Positions 39,369 through 54,000 are shown, numbered from the stretch's first letter. The stretch is DNA of 64,000 nucleotides from Adiantum capillus-veneris (GCA_014529385.2 CM043958.1:120682817-120746816), one strand, 5' to 3'. Numbers and translations: made by a program. The notes: generated by a model from the letters alone, not told the origin.

Positions 39369-39590
39369 ATCTCATTCCCCTTCCTCTTCATCATTACTCC
39401 CAAGCATCCATATCTCTTGGATGAAAACTTTGTTATGGTGGTGTGTTGTTTGCGTCCTAGCCGCTCAAGCTAGGTGGTGCCTCCTGTTTGCTTTACTATG
39501 ACAGGCTCGAGGCGCGCCATTCGGTCCCCGGTGTTTTAGAGGCCGTCAGGGGTTCGGGGTTCGCTTTGCTCCCGTTAGCACCTAAGGACA
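38081..39590 (+). repeat. ~1.4-kb insert in TE-5, solo-LTR-like
   Basis: TE-5 coding stops near 38,080 and resumes near 39,590 (RPSYKLKFDIELATGG). The DNA between is pyrimidine-rich, with TATA-like boxes at 38,484-38,490 and 38,862-38,870, AATAAA at about 39,173 and a (CT)n run at about 39,336-39,366. Possible TG..CA ends are 38,133 and 39,503, but I found no matching target duplication, so solo LTR is only a suggestion. A (CA)n-rich stretch lies near 38,940. Confidence 0.45.
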
Positions 39591-40366
39591 AAAAGCAAGG
39601 TAAACCCAAGCGACCCTCATATAAGCTTAAGTTTGACATTGAATTAGCTACAGGTGGAGCTCACAGTGGGTGATATTTTGGGCATTTCCAAATGTGAGTT
39701 TCATGAGAAGATAATAGATATCATCAAATGAAAGTGGCAAATACCAAGTGAACAGGAGCCGGAGTCAGTTAAAAGCCAGGCGGTTTGCCACATTGAAGCA
39801 ATTTTGGATGACTATGAAGAGTATTTGGAAAATCTTGAAGAAGAAGAAGAGTCGAGGTCTATGGTGGTGTCAAATCCAACCGTACCTGAGGTAAGGCATG
39901 TTCATTTCAATGAAGATGAAGATAGTGAAAGCATACCAAGGAGTCACTTTTCAAGGACTCATTGGGCTAGAGCAACAACCGAAACTGTTGTGAAGCTTGG
40001 TGACATTGAAGAACTGGTCTTAGCACTCATAGATCATGGATCGAAGATCAATTTGATGGCTAAAAGCTTGCACAAAAAGGGGAAATGGCCTATTGATGTG
40101 GGCCATGGTTGGCGGATTCGAGCTGCCAATATGCTTCCAGGCAACCTCTATGGTGCATGTGCCAATGTTAAGGTAATTGTAGGGGATGTCTGTGATGAGC
40201 AAAATTTCTTTATACAGGAGCATTCCTCTTATCCATTAATTCTGGGACAACCCTACATTACGGCTGTGCGAATAGAAACCAAAGTGGTCGATGATGGCTC
40301 GGCCTATGCCAGGGTTCAAAGTTGTGATGGTAAGAAAGCAGTGCAATTCTTGACATGCCAGGAATA
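39591..40366 (+). pseudogene. TE-5 retropepsin
   Basis: After KPKRPSYKLKFDIE and GISKCEFHEKIIDIIK (TGA follows, CGA expected) comes an acidic spacer. Then VLALIDHGSKINLMAKSL carries the active site (DHGS; usual S/T is H), with SYPLILGQPYITAV as the hydrophobic-Gly motif. 39,804-40,366 is open. The same domain wording (LGQPYI) is typical of this gypsy type. The DHGS change may reduce activity. Confidence 0.75.
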
Positions 40367-40631
40367 AGGACAATTTACGTGATCATCCAATGCCGAAAAT
40401 ATGCAAGGAGTTTAGAGAACACAGGTTTGCACAGGATTTTCTTGGAGTGCCATTCTAAAGTGGGACTATGGTGGTACAAGTGAGGAGAAGTTCTCGCAAA
40501 GAGAAGCTTTCTCTTCGGAGTTTTTAGGGTTAACATCTGAAGGTTCAGTATCTTTCAGAAAATTTAATGATTTGCCAAAGTGGGAAAAACAGTATGTTTC
40601 AGGTATCCAAAGTGAATTGTAGGGTTGTGAT

Positions 40632-41650
40632 GTGCTTGAATCAAATGATGTGATTTCAGGAGTCTTTGAAGAGGTATCTTATGTAGATACTATGTCAAAG
40701 CTTGAGGAGATCATGCAAAACAGGTTACAAAGCGGAACTGAAGTGGTCAAGGTCCATTTAATGGACATGTATGATGAGTTAAGTTTATATGAAGCACTTA
40801 TGCATATTGAAGATGATTCAGGTGAAACAATTGAAGCACAGGTAGAGACAAAAACAAGAGTGTTGCAAAGAAAGTGAGGCCTGTGGCTACACCGCTGCCA
40901 GAAGGAAGTGATGGGATGATCAAAGAGGCTTCTCGACAGCCTATACTCAGCAATCCAAAGAACATAGGACATAAGTTTACTAAGGAAACCTTGCAGCAGC
41001 TGAAGGTTGGAGAAGACGGTTTCCTCAACCAAGAGGAGATCAAATGTTTTCAAGGTATGCTCGAAAAACATGGTAAAGCTTTCTCTCTTGAGCCAAGTGA
41101 GATTAGGTGTGTGGATCCAAGTGTTGTTTCACCAGTGGTTATTTTCACTGTTCCACACATGCCATGGAGCTTGCGTCCTATTTCAGTTCCTAAAGCTCAC
41201 TTGCCAAAGCTTATCAATTTGCTTAATGAAAAGATTCAAATGGGAATTTTGGAGCCATCATGTGCTCCGTATTCTAATCGATGGTTTACTGTTCCGAAGA
41301 AAAATGGTACATTAAGGTCATTAAGGATATGCAGCCAGTTAATAAGGTAACAATCCGCAACATGGGTACTGGCCCAATTGTGGATGAATTTGCTTAGGCC
41401 TTTGCAGGTAGATCTATTTACTCCATGGGTGATCTTTATTTAGGATATGATCAATTCCAGTTAGCTTTGGAGAGGAGGGATCTTACTACAATGCGTACTC
41501 CTCTTGGTTTGGTAAGGATGTGCACTCTGCCATAGGGTGCTACTAATTCAGTAGCTCATATGATGAACAACATGAATAAGGTATTAAGGGACTTTATCCC
41601 ACATGTTACTATGCCTTTCATTGATGATCTACCAATTAAGGGCTGTGAAT
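40632..41650 (+). pseudogene. TE-5 reverse transcriptase
   Basis: FSLEPSEIRCVDPSVVSP and WSLRPISVPKAHLPKLINLL lead to PYSNRWFTVPKKNGTLR. The frame then shifts to read MQPVNKVTIRNMGTGPIVDEFA, YDQFQLALE and TLP*GATNSVAHMMNNM, where TAG at 41,533 replaces the glutamine of LPQGATNS. The catalytic box is MPFIDDLPIKG (near 41,620), with both Asp kept. At least three frame breaks. Confidence 0.8.
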
Positions 41651-41739
41651 AAGGCTCAAAAGAGGAAGCAAAAGACCAGAGGGGGTGCCGACAGTTTGTT
41701 GCTCAACATATTGCTGATTGTGATGCTATATTATCGAGG

Positions 41740-42690
41740 CTTGAAGAAGTTAACACTTTCAAGTCAAAAATCAACTTTTGGTGCTAAGGAGGTCTTAATT
41801 GTGGGACATATGTGCAGTTCTGAAGGAAGAAGGCCAAGTCCACCAAAATTCAAAGCAATTCAAAAGATGAAGGAAATATGTTCTTCGGTTACTGAGGTTC
41901 GTCGATTCTTGGGTGCGTGTGTGTTCTATCGTATTTGGATGCCACACTTTGCTCATGTTGCAGAGGTGCTATATCAATTGATACAAATAGGTAAAAGGTT
42001 TGTTTGGGAAGAAGTTCACACTCAAGCTATCAAGAAATTAAAGAAGATGCTTCTTGAGGCTCCGACCTTGAGGAAATTTGATTATAAATGCGACAGGCCA
42101 ATTATTTTAACAGTTGACACTAGCCCAACAGGTATTGGATGGGCTATAGGTCAAGATGATGCTGAAGGACACAGGTATGCAGTGAGATTTGGAGCCAAGG
42201 TGCTCAATGCTCGTCAACGAGATATCCACAGGTTAAGAGGGAACTTTGGGGCATTGCTACTGCTCTAAGGACCAATAAAGAATACTTTATTGGAGCTTCT
42301 GTTGTGGTAGAGACAGATTCATTACCACTGATAGGGATGATCTTAACCCTGAATTTTTTCATATTGCAGGTAGAGATAATCCTGTTGCAGATATGTTATC
42401 AAGAGCCATGTTTGAAGATGAAGAAGAGATGCTGACCACGAGTGATGATGTTGGCTTGAAGTTTTACACATCTTCTTATCTGCATGCCTGTGGAAATATT
42501 GCTCATGTTTTTGAAGTCTTTTCTGAAGAGTTTTATGATGGAGAGTGGCTTATGATTGGCCGCTACCTAAGTACTCTCACTAGACAAGAAGGATGGAGTG
42601 AGCAAGATTTTAAGAAGATCAGGAAAAAGGCCTATGGCTATTTCCTGAAAGACGGACATTTATGGAAGCAACCGAAGCACCCATGAGGGG
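41740..42690 (+). pseudogene. TE-5 RT connection and RNase H
   Basis: VGHMCSSEGRRPSPPKFKAIQKM and VRRFLGACVFYRIWMPHFAHVAEVLYQLI are the RT thumb/connection. RNase H starts with IILTVDTSPTGIGWAIGQ (first Asp) and KVLNARQRDIHRLRGN (KE usually follows). After a frame break comes ETDSLPL and GRDNPVADMLSRAMF. 42,393-42,686 is the linker to integrase. Confidence 0.75.
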
Positions 42691-42731
42691 TACCACAACA
42701 AATTATTTGCGACAAAGCAACCCAACAGCAG

Positions 42732-43856
42732 GTGATTAAAGAGTTTCATGAAAGTCTATGGGCTGGACTCAGAGGAGTTTCGGCAACCTTTGTTAAGATT
42801 AAAGATCAGTATTGGTGGAGAGGTATGTACAAAGATGTGGTTCAATTTGTGGAATCATGCTTAATATGTCAACAGTACTCTAATGTGCGACATAGAGATG
42901 GATTGCATCCCACCTATCCACTAGCTATGCATTACAAGTGGGTGGTGCACCTTATTACAATGCCGGTAGGAGTGTGGCAGATGAGATATATTGTTCTTGC
43001 CAGGGAAGATCTTACTAATCAAGTTGAAGGAAAAGCCTTGCATACCAAAGCTACCAGTCCAGTATGCAAGTTCTTGCTTGAAGATGTTATCTCCAAGTAT
43101 GGATGTGTTGGCAGAATTACTGCAAATAGAGGAGAGCTGGATGCAGATGAAGCTCGAGAGTTTTTTGCTCGTATGGACATTAAACTCGCTCTCACTACAA
43201 CATACAATCCAGAAGGTAACGGGAAGAGTGAAAGAGGACATCGGCCTATTGTTAAAGCTTTAGCGAAGGTGTGTGAAGGACATATTGGTGATTGGCCTAA
43301 ACTCTTTCCATTTGCTTTATGGGCTGATCGCACTACACATAGTTCACTTACAGGATTTAGGCCGTTTGAATTGATGCATGGGCCAAAACCCATTATGCCT
43401 ATAGAGGAAGTAGTTACGACTTGGACCATAATGCCATGAGAAACCCATTATGCCTATAGAGGAAGCAGTTACGACTTGGACCATAATGCCATGGGAAGAA
43501 GGTATGTTTACTGAAGATTTGCCTGCTCTACGTATTCACTAGCTTGAGAGGCGTCAAGAGGATATTGAACAGGCTAAAGAGAAGCTTAAGGAGGCAAGAT
43601 TGAAGAATAAGGCAGCATTTGATGAAAAGCATAGACTACGAACACATGCTATCAAAGATGGTGACTAGGTACTTGTCTATGACAGTAGCTTGGAGAACCA
43701 ATACTCTCCTATGCGAAAAATGGTGGTTTGGACCATATGTGATGCAACATGTTTTTGATAATGCGACATATCAATTATGTGAACTAGACGGCACTATGCT
43801 TAAGGTGCCTATTGCAGGAAAACGCATCAAGCTGTTCAAGAAGTGAGAAGGTGAGA
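42732..43856 (+). pseudogene. TE-5 integrase, two catalytic positions changed
   Basis: The zinc module reads EFHESLWAGLRG (second His is L) and SCLICQQ. In the core, WVVHLITMPVG has H where the first Asp belongs, TANRGELDADEAREFF has N where the second belongs, and NGKSERGH keeps Glu. A 55-bp tandem duplication at 43,386-43,495 shifts the frame. TAG codons at 43,540 and 43,666 stand for Gln (H-Q-LER, GD-Q-VLVYD). The end has a GPY module (WFGPYVMQHVFDNATY). Confidence 0.8.
43386..43495 (+). repeat. 55-bp tandem duplication in TE-5 integrase
   Basis: Two near-identical units starting aaacccattatgcctatag; one T/C and one A/G difference seen. 55 is not a multiple of 3, so it breaks the frame. 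Confidence 0.92.
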
Positions 43857-43984
43857 TTGTTCTTGAAGATTCCCATTCAGATCCACCTCCAGAGGATCAT
43901 GTTATGTATACATCAGATGATATGTCTGATGATGATTTTAACGAAGTTGATTAAGTGTAATTGGCATAGACCGGAGGCTATGCA

Positions 43985-44001
43985 GATTCAGAGGGGGTGG
44001 A
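43985..44001 (+). promoter_or_regulatory. TE-5 polypurine tract
   Basis: GATTCAGAGGGGGTGGA directly precedes the 3' LTR. Confidence 0.7.
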
Positions 44002-45027
44002 TTTCGTGCAGCTCTGCTCCCATGCTAAGAAAGATGCCATAAAAATTCACATCAATTTTGTTTGAAGCTTATATGTTTAATGAACAGTGATTAAGGCATG
44101 GTGACAGGCCAAGTTCAATGCTGAATGTATGTCACATGCGATTGGAAGGGTCAAAACATGCCTTGATGATGCTAAACTGTGTTATACTTGAAGTGGGCAC
44201 GGATGAGATATTGTGACCTAGAACTGTAGTGCTTGATGTGCTCTACTGGCCTGTCTTTACGGCTCGTCAACTGGAGCTACGGTGAAGAAGTTATGGATTT
44301 TTAAAGTTCAAGTCGATTGCAGATCCGTACTAGATTGGGCAACTGCATCTACGGTGACAAAATTGAAATCAATGTACGGGCCTAAATTGCTCACTCTGAG
44401 GAGTGTGTCAATCTTTTCAGATCGGTGATCGGAGTCCCGAGCGCCAAGATATTGACCGATAAAGATTCATTAGGGGCCGATTCCGCACCAGTCTAGTCCG
44501 CTCGGTCGGTGTGCCAATTTGGAATTTTGAGCTGCAGCCAGGGTATTGGAATGCATTATTTGCGGGAAAATGCTAATTGTGGGCTGCTGGAGAGAATGTG
44601 GTGCTTGGCGATGCTTTGGTCGAGACCTAAATCAAATGTGGTACCCAATGAAGCCCTTTGAGAGCCGCCCGAAGAGTCGTGCTTGGCATTGCTGTGGCCG
44701 GGGCTCGAGACGTAAATCAAGTGTGGTTCCCTTATGAATTAAACTGGCCACCCAAGCCAATAAAAAGTGGCTTCCCATTGTAAATGGGGCTACCCTAAAC
44801 TTTATAAGGTGTGAACTAAAGGAAAAAAGCCATGGCGTGAGCTGCAGCAGCGACCATCGAGACGGGGAAGGAGCTCGCGTTGCTCGCGCTGACCAGCTCG
44901 GGCATGGGATGAGGATGCCGAAGAAGAGAAAAATGCCCAGCTAGAAGAGGTGCTCTGTTTTGGCACGCTCTTGCCGGATTTGGTGCTGGTCCATAAACGC
45001 CTGCCACGTCACCAAGGGGTACCCATT
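44002..45027 (+). repeat. TE-5 3' LTR, first part
   Basis: Starts TTTCGTGCAG (TGTCG family terminus changed) and follows the 5' LTR until ...ggggtacCCATT, where TE-6 begins. Confidence 0.9.
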
Positions 45028-48000
45028 TGCTACGCGCCGTGTGCGAGCCACAAAGGCTCCCAGCACACAGTCATACAATTGACAAGCTCACAAGGAAGAA
45101 TGGTGTGTCACTCACCTTCCTGCGTAGTTGCGAATGAAGGATTCCCGCACCGCGAAGAAGAGGGAGACGCCGCTACGCCGCGCTCAACCACCTCGCTACC
45201 GTTGTGCCGCCGCAACGCTCGATCACACACACACTCTCACACACTCTCTCTCTCTCTCTCTCTCACACGTACACACACACACACAAGGAGATGGTGAAGG
45301 AGAAGGTGGAGATGGAGCAAGAGCAGCTTCTATTGCACAATGAGAGAATGAGTAAAAATTAGGTTTAGTGGCTTTTATATGAGCTCACCCCATTCACACT
45401 TGGGCGCCCATACTTAGCCAACTAACTCCTTGAGTATTCCAGTTAGAGTGCGCCTGTCATCGGCGATCACCCTTACCCTGTTCCTATTGGTCCGACAAGC
45501 CCGGTACCTGACTCTAAATAATACAACGTTTATAGATCATAGGGTGTCCGTGTGCCGTGAGGGTTAACATGCCCCCCTTCCTGATGTAGATTCCATCCTC
45601 GGAAGCTATCCAGTTGAAGCTCGTTCGTCGAGATGGGAGAGCAATCGACATGGATGTGCGTAGTCTTCTTCAATCACTGCAAAATCAAACAACATTGCCA
45701 CAGTAATTGCATTCTCATATACAATTAAAAATCATATGCAATAGATAGACAAATTGATTGGTAACAGAATTTTAGACAATTTGTTAGCAATAAACATTAA
45801 ATTGCAATATAATCAAATGCATAAACAAATGTAAAGGTAAAAAATTAAACAAGTCCGAGGTCGCTAATTTAACGGTCAAAAGGCACTAGAGCTCGACTAT
45901 TAATACCATGGGTAACTTCTCAATTTTTTCTGGTCAATTAAGTTGTTTAATCGTGAGAGCCAAGTGTTTGATGTTCGAGGGCTGACTAGAGGCTATACCT
46001 AGAAGACCTTGTAGTTAAGCTACGATAAAAAGAATTTCTCATGAAATCATCGCCTGACTGATTACCTTTTCTTTGACCCCCCCAAGTCTTTTCACATTGA
46101 TTCAATTTTGATGTGTGTGCTTATTTTGTATGCCTTGGGTTTTTTTCTTTTCAAGGAAAAGCGCCCACACTGGGAACCTCTAGGGCTCTAGTACCATAGG
46201 CGATACATGTGAGTGAAGTACCAATTTAAGCAGGGATTTCTCCTCCAGCTTAAAATTTTACATTGTGGCACTTTGATTTTTTTGTTTGTTCATTTTCAGC
46301 ATTTTAATTTTGTAACTTTGGGGGGTCATATAACACTGTTACCCTCCCCAGGCTCATCACATTAGTAAACTCCCTTTATAATACTTAAGCTAAAGGTCAA
46401 TAGGGTTAAGCCCACTAGAAAGCCCTAGTACATTTCACACAATGCTGCCTAAATCGGATTAAGAACCTAAGTAACCATTGCTTATTAGGAAGGCATTCCC
46501 CATGGTATTAAGAGAAGATTTCTAATACCTAGCTTGGTCAAACTAGCTTAGTCGGACTGCTTGATTTTTAAACCTAGACAAGTGATTATGACAAAACATT
46601 ACATTGAATTAAATGTTTGATACTAAGCAAATGCGCTGAATATTATGCTACCAATCACAATCAAAGCAGACAAACATGGATGCAAAAAGAAAAGGGCAAT
46701 GCTAATGGACATAAAACACCTGTTTGTGTTGATGGTCGCGCTTGATTTGAAGTGTGAACGAGAGAAAGGTTCTATGAAGGTCCAAATCCTATCAATAGCA
46801 ACACGCTCCTGTACACACTAGGAAACAAAATGAATACCTCCAGAAGGCACATTAGTGGGAAAAGGTACCAACACTTATTAAACACAACAAAAAACATAAG
46901 GAACCCTAACCTAATTATTTGCACTCCCCCTAAAGAGTCAAGGGAATAGGATATTGTAGAGGTTGGGGGGAAACCCTAAGGCTAAACCCCTATCCTCGTC
47001 GTCGAGATAAACAAAGTCATCATCCATGAGACCATATGTGCCATCCGTGTAGTCATGTAAATTTTCTTCTTCATCATAGGTGCCCATGTTTACTAAGAAG
47101 GTCACTAGACGCCTATAGTCATCTTGGTCAAAAGGGTAGGCTTGTGCAATGGGAGAAACGCTCTCTACTAAGTATGGATCAGACGTGGTCAAGAGACGTA
47201 TCAGCCATTCTAACTCCTCAAAATTCCTCTCACATGCTAGCGTACCTATCAAATCCCATTCACATGCAAGCACTGGAAAGACCATGTGAAATATTTGTGA
47301 AAAGTAACGAGGGTACCTCTCACCCAAGGCAGGAGTGGATGACTCTAGCGTACTAGCCATATCTGCACATGCAAATAGATGATGGTTAGAGTGCAAATAT
47401 TACAAGGGGCGTGTTCTTGTGCATAATTTGTTTTTATGATTTGTGTGATGGCTCTTGCTCTTTTACTTTTTTATCTTGTTTTTGTGAGTATAAGGCTTTA
47501 TATATACATTCCCTAAGATCGGAGATTAAGAGGTCAGGGAGAAAGGTTGAGAGGGAAGCAAGTGAATGATGGATGTCCACAAACACTCCCCCCTTCCTTG
47601 GGTAGATCATATCGTTTGAAATGAGCTTGTCACCCTTTGAAACCAATTGTTCCAGTTGGTAATAGGTGATGATTTTTGCCAGTATTTTTCTATTACCCTA
47701 GGTGCCTCGTCAAGTTGCAAGGGTGGTAAGGTACTCTCCCAGGATCAAACTTGAAGTGGTTCATCAGGTGATTCTTGAACACTGGGAGGTGTGGATTCTT
47801 TTGTAGCTTCATTGAGGTCCATTACTATAGATGGAGGCTGTGTAGAAGCTTTTACCTCTATGGATGTATTACATGAGGAGTTAGAAGCTTCATAGAACTC
47901 CCCCCTTCCTGAGCTAGGTGGAATAAATTGGGTTTGCCTTGGAGCCCAAACTAGCTCTGGACTAGGTGTGTAGCATTCTGTGATCTTTCCCTTCCCACGG

Positions 48001-51000
48001 TCTGCCATTGGCTTTAGCGTTACACTGTTTGACTCATATGGGTTTGTTGTCGATAGGGAAGGACACATCTTACGTTTAGGTACCCAAATTTGCTCATTTC
48101 CATCATAGTATCCTTGGGCTTTTAATAGTCGTTTAGGAATCCAGCGCCACGTTTTCTTACATTTCTTGGAGCGAGTGGGACGTTTCTTACGAGGCTTCCG
48201 TTTTTTAGCATCAGCCATGGTTACTAAAGAAGCTTTAGGGACCCACTTGTATGCTTTCTTTGTTATATTAGGATGGTTCTTGTGTGTCCCAATCTTTCTT
48301 TCAACTACATCAGTTGAAGATCTAGAGAGTTGGGCTATGGGGACGTATGGTTCAACCTCCTGGACATGCAATGTCTTGGGTTCTATTTCCTTAGGCAATA
48401 TCTCAGGGACTATGGCTTGAGTGGTAGGGATAAGAGTTGGTTTTTGCGTTGTGACACCCCCAGTCCCCCAATCAATAGTGCATTTGGTGGCTATCATCCA
48501 CGTGCGTCCTAGGTTTATATTACCCTCCATAGTTCCAGTAGGCATGACCAAAAAGTCTTGAGCTACAATTCCATTGTCATAACTGACAGAAGTGTGCCAG
48601 ATTCCAAAAACCGTAGTTTTTTTCTTGTTGACACCCTTGACTTGGATAATACTCTCAGATAGAGGTGGCTTCCCTAACTGACACCACACCCCATAGGATA
48701 GCAGATTATATTTAGCACCCGTGTCCAATAAGGCGTTATATAGCACTTTTCCATAGGCACTATTTAACTCAATAGGGTATCGTAGAGGTGTGTCAGAGTC
48801 CAACCAATCCTCTTCGATTTCCACGTGGAATGCATTTGTGACTCCAAGGTTAGCCTCTCGTTTTTGTCTTATACGTTGTTGTCGCTCCTTAGCCTCAGCT
48901 TGAGCTTGTATCTTGTTTAACTCGGTTTGTGCTTTGGCGGCCTTCTTTTGATGAATGGCCCGTAGTTCTTCTTGGCTTAAAGGATCATAATATCTTTTGA
49001 ATTTACTCCCATTGAGGAATCCAATGGTTTCAACTCCATCAAGAGTTTCCACACGAAGGGTACCTTGTGGGGTAATTTCACATACTCTATATGGTCCTTT
49101 ACCAGCATATTTCAACTTTTTCTTCTCTTTACGTACTCCATACATAAGGACTTTATCACCAACTTTGATGTTCTTGTCCTTCACATGGCGATCAAACCAC
49201 TTCTTTCTCCTATCCTTTTCCACAAGAGCATTTTGCACAGCCAACTGTCTCTCTTCGTCTAGTTTTTCTAAGATATACAAACGCTGGGTTAAGGGGTTAC
49301 CATTCCATCCTTCTTGCGAAGCTACCCTAAGACTAGGAATGACAAACTCCCAAGGCATAACCGCTTCTTGGCCATATACCATTTTGAATGGCGTACAATT
49401 AATAGCCACTTTATAAGCAGTACGATAAGCCCATAGTGCAGATGTCAACTTCAAATCCCAATCAGTGCGATGAGCTTCTACCGTCTTGGTTAAAATAGAG
49501 ATTAGAGTCTTGTTGGTGCTCTCGGCTTGTCCATTAGCTTGCGGATAATAAGGTGTAGACTTATGGTGGGATATCATAAAGGTCGTGGTAAGCTCTCTTA
49601 TTACCTCATTTATAAAATGGGTACCATTATCACTAACAATTTCAAAAGGGCAACCAAATCTTGTGATAATGTTCTCAAAAAGAAACTTAGTTGTTGTCCT
49701 CGCGTCAGCTTTTTGTGAAGCCTTAGCTTCAGCCCACTTTGTTACATAGTCCGTAGCAACTAGAATATATCGAGATTGAGTGTTGCGAGCTGCGGGACTA
49801 ATTGGACCTACAAAGTCTAAGCCCCATTTTTCAAATGGTTGGGTTACTTTAATAGGATGTAAGGACATTTTGTCTTTGCGCTGTGTGGTCTTGTAACGTT
49901 GGCACTCATCACACCCTTTTGTAAAAAGTGATGCATCCTTAAATAAAGTTGGCCACCAATAGCCTGATTGCAGCACCTTTCTAGCAGTCAGGTCTCCTGA
50001 AAAATGTCCTCCTGCTATGCCCATATGTGCTTCTTGCAAGATATACAAATATTCATCCTCGCGGGCACAACGCCTAAGAATATCGTCCTTGCCTAGTCTA
50101 TACAGAGTTCCGGCAATCAAACAATAGGGTTCACATTCTTTTACTAGCCTTCGAGCGATATCCTTACGAAGTTCCTTGGGTGGAAAACCATTAACTAAAA
50201 AGTTAACAATGTTCTCACTCCATTCAGGCATAGTCTCAACTATGAATAGGGAAGTATCGGGTAATTCATCATCAACTCCTGTAGGGGCTTCACCATTGGG
50301 TATGCGAGACAAATGATCAGCCATGACGTGCCTTTTACCGGGTCTCACTACAATCGTGAAATCAAACTCCAGAAGAATTAACAACCATCGTGTGATTCTT
50401 CCTGTGGAGCATGGCTTGTTTACCAGATACAGCAACGCTTGATGATCCACATAAAATACAAACTTGTTTGCCAAAAGGTAGTAGCGAAATTTCTTTACTG
50501 CATAAACCATTGCTAAACCTTCTCGCTCTGTAGTGGTGTAGTTCCTTTCAGCATCGTTCAATTGACGGCTTGCAAAGCTAATGGGATAGTCCAATTTATG
50601 TTCTCCTGGTTGAGTGAGAACACACCCAATAGCAAAGTTTGATGCATCAATATGCACATGGAAAATGACATCCCAGTTAGGTGTCCTTAAAATCGGAGCA
50701 CTTGCTAGTGTTTTCTTCAATTGTTCATAGGCCTGGTCACACTCTTCAGTCCATATAAATTCAATGAGAAGCTTGTACAAAGGACGTGCTATCTCAGCGA
50801 AAAATAAAATAAACCGTCGATAATAACCCACGTGTCCCATGAACCTTTGAACTCCCTTGTAATTGGTTGGTGGTGGTAACTCTAGAATCACTTTAATTTT
50901 GCTCTCATCGGTTGAGATACCATTCTTAGATACTATATGCCCTAAAATAACTCCATGCTTGACCCAAAATTGGCATTTGAACGGGTTCAATGAGATACGA

Positions 51001-54000
51001 TATAACCTACACTTTTCAAACACCTTCCGCAAACATGATAGATGTTCTTTCCAAGAAGAGTAAACACAAAGGTTGTCTAAGAAAGCTTCACAAAACTCTC
51101 TCAAATATTCTTTAAAAGCAGTGTTTATTAATCGTTGGAATGTAGCAGGGGCATTTGTTAAGCCAAAAGCCATCACACAAAATGCAAACACGCCAAATTC
51201 TGTGATGAAGGCAGTTTTATCTTGGTCCTCTAGCGCTATCGTGATTTGGTTGTAGCCTGAGTACCCATCTAGAAAGCTACAAGCTTCCTTTCCTGCAACT
51301 CTTTTGAGTACATGTTCGGAATATGGTAGGGGGTAATGGTCTCTTTTAGTAGCTGCATTAACTTTTTTGAGGTCCACGCACACCCTGAGTTTCCCATTCT
51401 TTTTTGGCACGATAACTATTGGAGACACCCATTCAGAGTGTTCAATAGGATATATGAACCCACATTTGATAAGATTTTCTAGTTCTTCTTGAATGATCTT
51501 TGCGTACTTAGGATTCATCGGGTAGGGTCTTTGTTGTACGGGCTTCGCAGTGCTAATCATAGGGATTGTATGTTGGACCACAGAAGGTGGAACACCTTTC
51601 ATATCATGGTATGTCCAAGCTAATACGTCCTTGAATTCCTTGAGAAGCTCTTTGAGGACCGCCTCTTCAACTTCTGTGAGGTCTTGGGCAATAAAAAAAG
51701 GTTTTGATTCTTCACCGGGGTCGGCTAATTCTATTTCTTTAACTATTGCCGGACCATCATAGATTCCATTATTCCCATCGATAGGTATTCTTTGGGCTTT
51801 TGTGTACACAATCTTTGCTTCCCCTGTGGTGTAAGATTTGCAATGTTCTGGTGCAGGATGCAAGTCTGTGGATTCTGGTTGTGCTATGGTCTGTGCTTCC
51901 ATTTCTGCTTTCTTGTGTTGTCGAGCTAACTCTTGGTTTTGACGCCTCCTTGCAGTGCGGCTCAACTTTGGCTTGTCTATGATCTCTAATTGGGCTATGT
52001 CGTGGGGTCGTGGTCTACACCACATAACATTTTGGAGATATTCACCCCAATCGTCTACCAATTTACGATGAGCATCACATGCTCCTATATAACTGAGCCA
52101 TTTTGCTGAGGATCTCTTCTTTTTTATCCTAGCACGTACATTGGCTCGATATCGATGCCTCTTAAAGTTTTTCTTTTTCTTATTTGAGACCTGATTTTGA
52201 TTTGCATTTAGATCTGGCTCACTAAAGGAGTCCTCGTTGGTGTCCTCTTCACTCGGAGGAGCTATCATCGGTTGATGTGCTCGGTCCTTCCGAATGTTTT
52301 GACTCTGAACTTGCTCCACTCTCTAATTCATGAGATTCAGAATCCGTTTCACTCTGGGAGTCCGTGTTTGAGTCGTGTTGGTCAAAGTCTTCTATTGAGC
52401 TATCGGTGTCACTGTCAGATTGGTCTACAATTGCCTTGCCCTTAGAAGATGCATGTATGGCACTTATCATGTTCAGAGGTGCAATTTGTGGTACCTCTTC
52501 CCCCTCTGGTGTGACCCAAGTGGTTCCTCTATTTCCCCAGGTATCTATGGTTGCAGCTAGGTGTACCCAGTCTACGTTGTCTGATTCCGTCATACCCGGT
52601 AACACATCCATGTAAGGAGAATCTTGGGCAATGTCTGTATCCTTCTTACAAGTGTAACAATATTGTAGTGGGGCCGAGTGAACTGTGGTGTCAGAGCGAT
52701 GATCAATAATGGTTTTACTCCCTAAGGGGTGTACCTTACCAGTCACCAAATCAACTCTAAGGACAGAGTCTTGGAATTGTAAATAGACATGATTTTTAGA
52801 CCAATTGTGAACCATTTGTGCTTCCCTCATGAATGGTCGTCCTAAAATCATTTCATATGACATAAGGTGTTTAGAGAAATCCATCACAATGAACGTATGT
52901 CGTACCTTGTGTCCTAGAACTTTGATCTTAAGATCCTTGAGCATCCCCATAGGTTTGGCTATGGTGCCATTTGCCATCTTTACCACAATGTTAGTAACAC
53001 TGAGGCGGGGTTTTCCCATGGATTCCGAACAATCTTTTGTAACGATGCTAACTCCCGAACCACCATCAAGAATTCCCTTTATAGTTAATCCCTTGGTAGT
53101 GATGGGTAGGGTCGCATTAGACTCGTCGCCTTCAAAATACTGCCCTAATTCATTAATGGGTACCTCGATCACAGACTCGTGTCCATCTAAGTCAAGTGAT
53201 TGCACATGATTTTCCTCATCAATCATAATCGAGTTAGGCCTATTTGGTTGCGCAAACTGTGGTAATCCCGTTCGTAGCTCTCCGTTAAGGAATGCTCGAA
53301 GTGCAAGGAATAACTCATGATCTCCATACAGCTTTGCTATGATCGTGGTTCGGACCTCAGAAGACATGAAGTCCACTAGTTTGGCAACATTCATTGGCAT
53401 TTTGCAGGGTGTAGGTCCTTGACTAGGAACTGGTGAGGATGGAATCTCATATTCCTCAATGGGATCAGGTATTCCTTCGTTAAACATCCTTTCCAACAAG
53501 AAAGGTGTATGCTCACTTTCTGATGTCCCGTACTCACTCCCTTCTTGGATGATACTAGATATGGCTAATGGTCTATGGTTCATGTGGGGTGGATGAACTT
53601 GCGTGGGAAACACTGTGTCATGAATTTTGACATGCATGGGTTCTGGTTCTAGTTTCCTTTGAGTCTCCTCCACTAAACCTCTTAGATGTTTCACCTGCTC
53701 AATCTCATCTACTGGGTTTGGGTACGTCCCAATCTTCTTTTTACGATTCTTCCCTTTTTGCCCCTGCGGTTTATCTTGGGGGTCTTGGATTGGATTTGGA
53801 AACACTTGTGGTGTTTTCAGAGGCTCTTTATGGTTTTCTCTTATTTGGTTTTCATTTGGTTCCATGTTACGGTTTCCTTTGTCGGTCTTTCCCTTTGTGG
53901 TATTGGTTCTAGTCTCCATTGTCTCGATTGAATCTGAATCATCCTCGAGGTCATTCATATACACGAGGTCATCTCCTGTTCCTATGTTTGTTTTGGAACT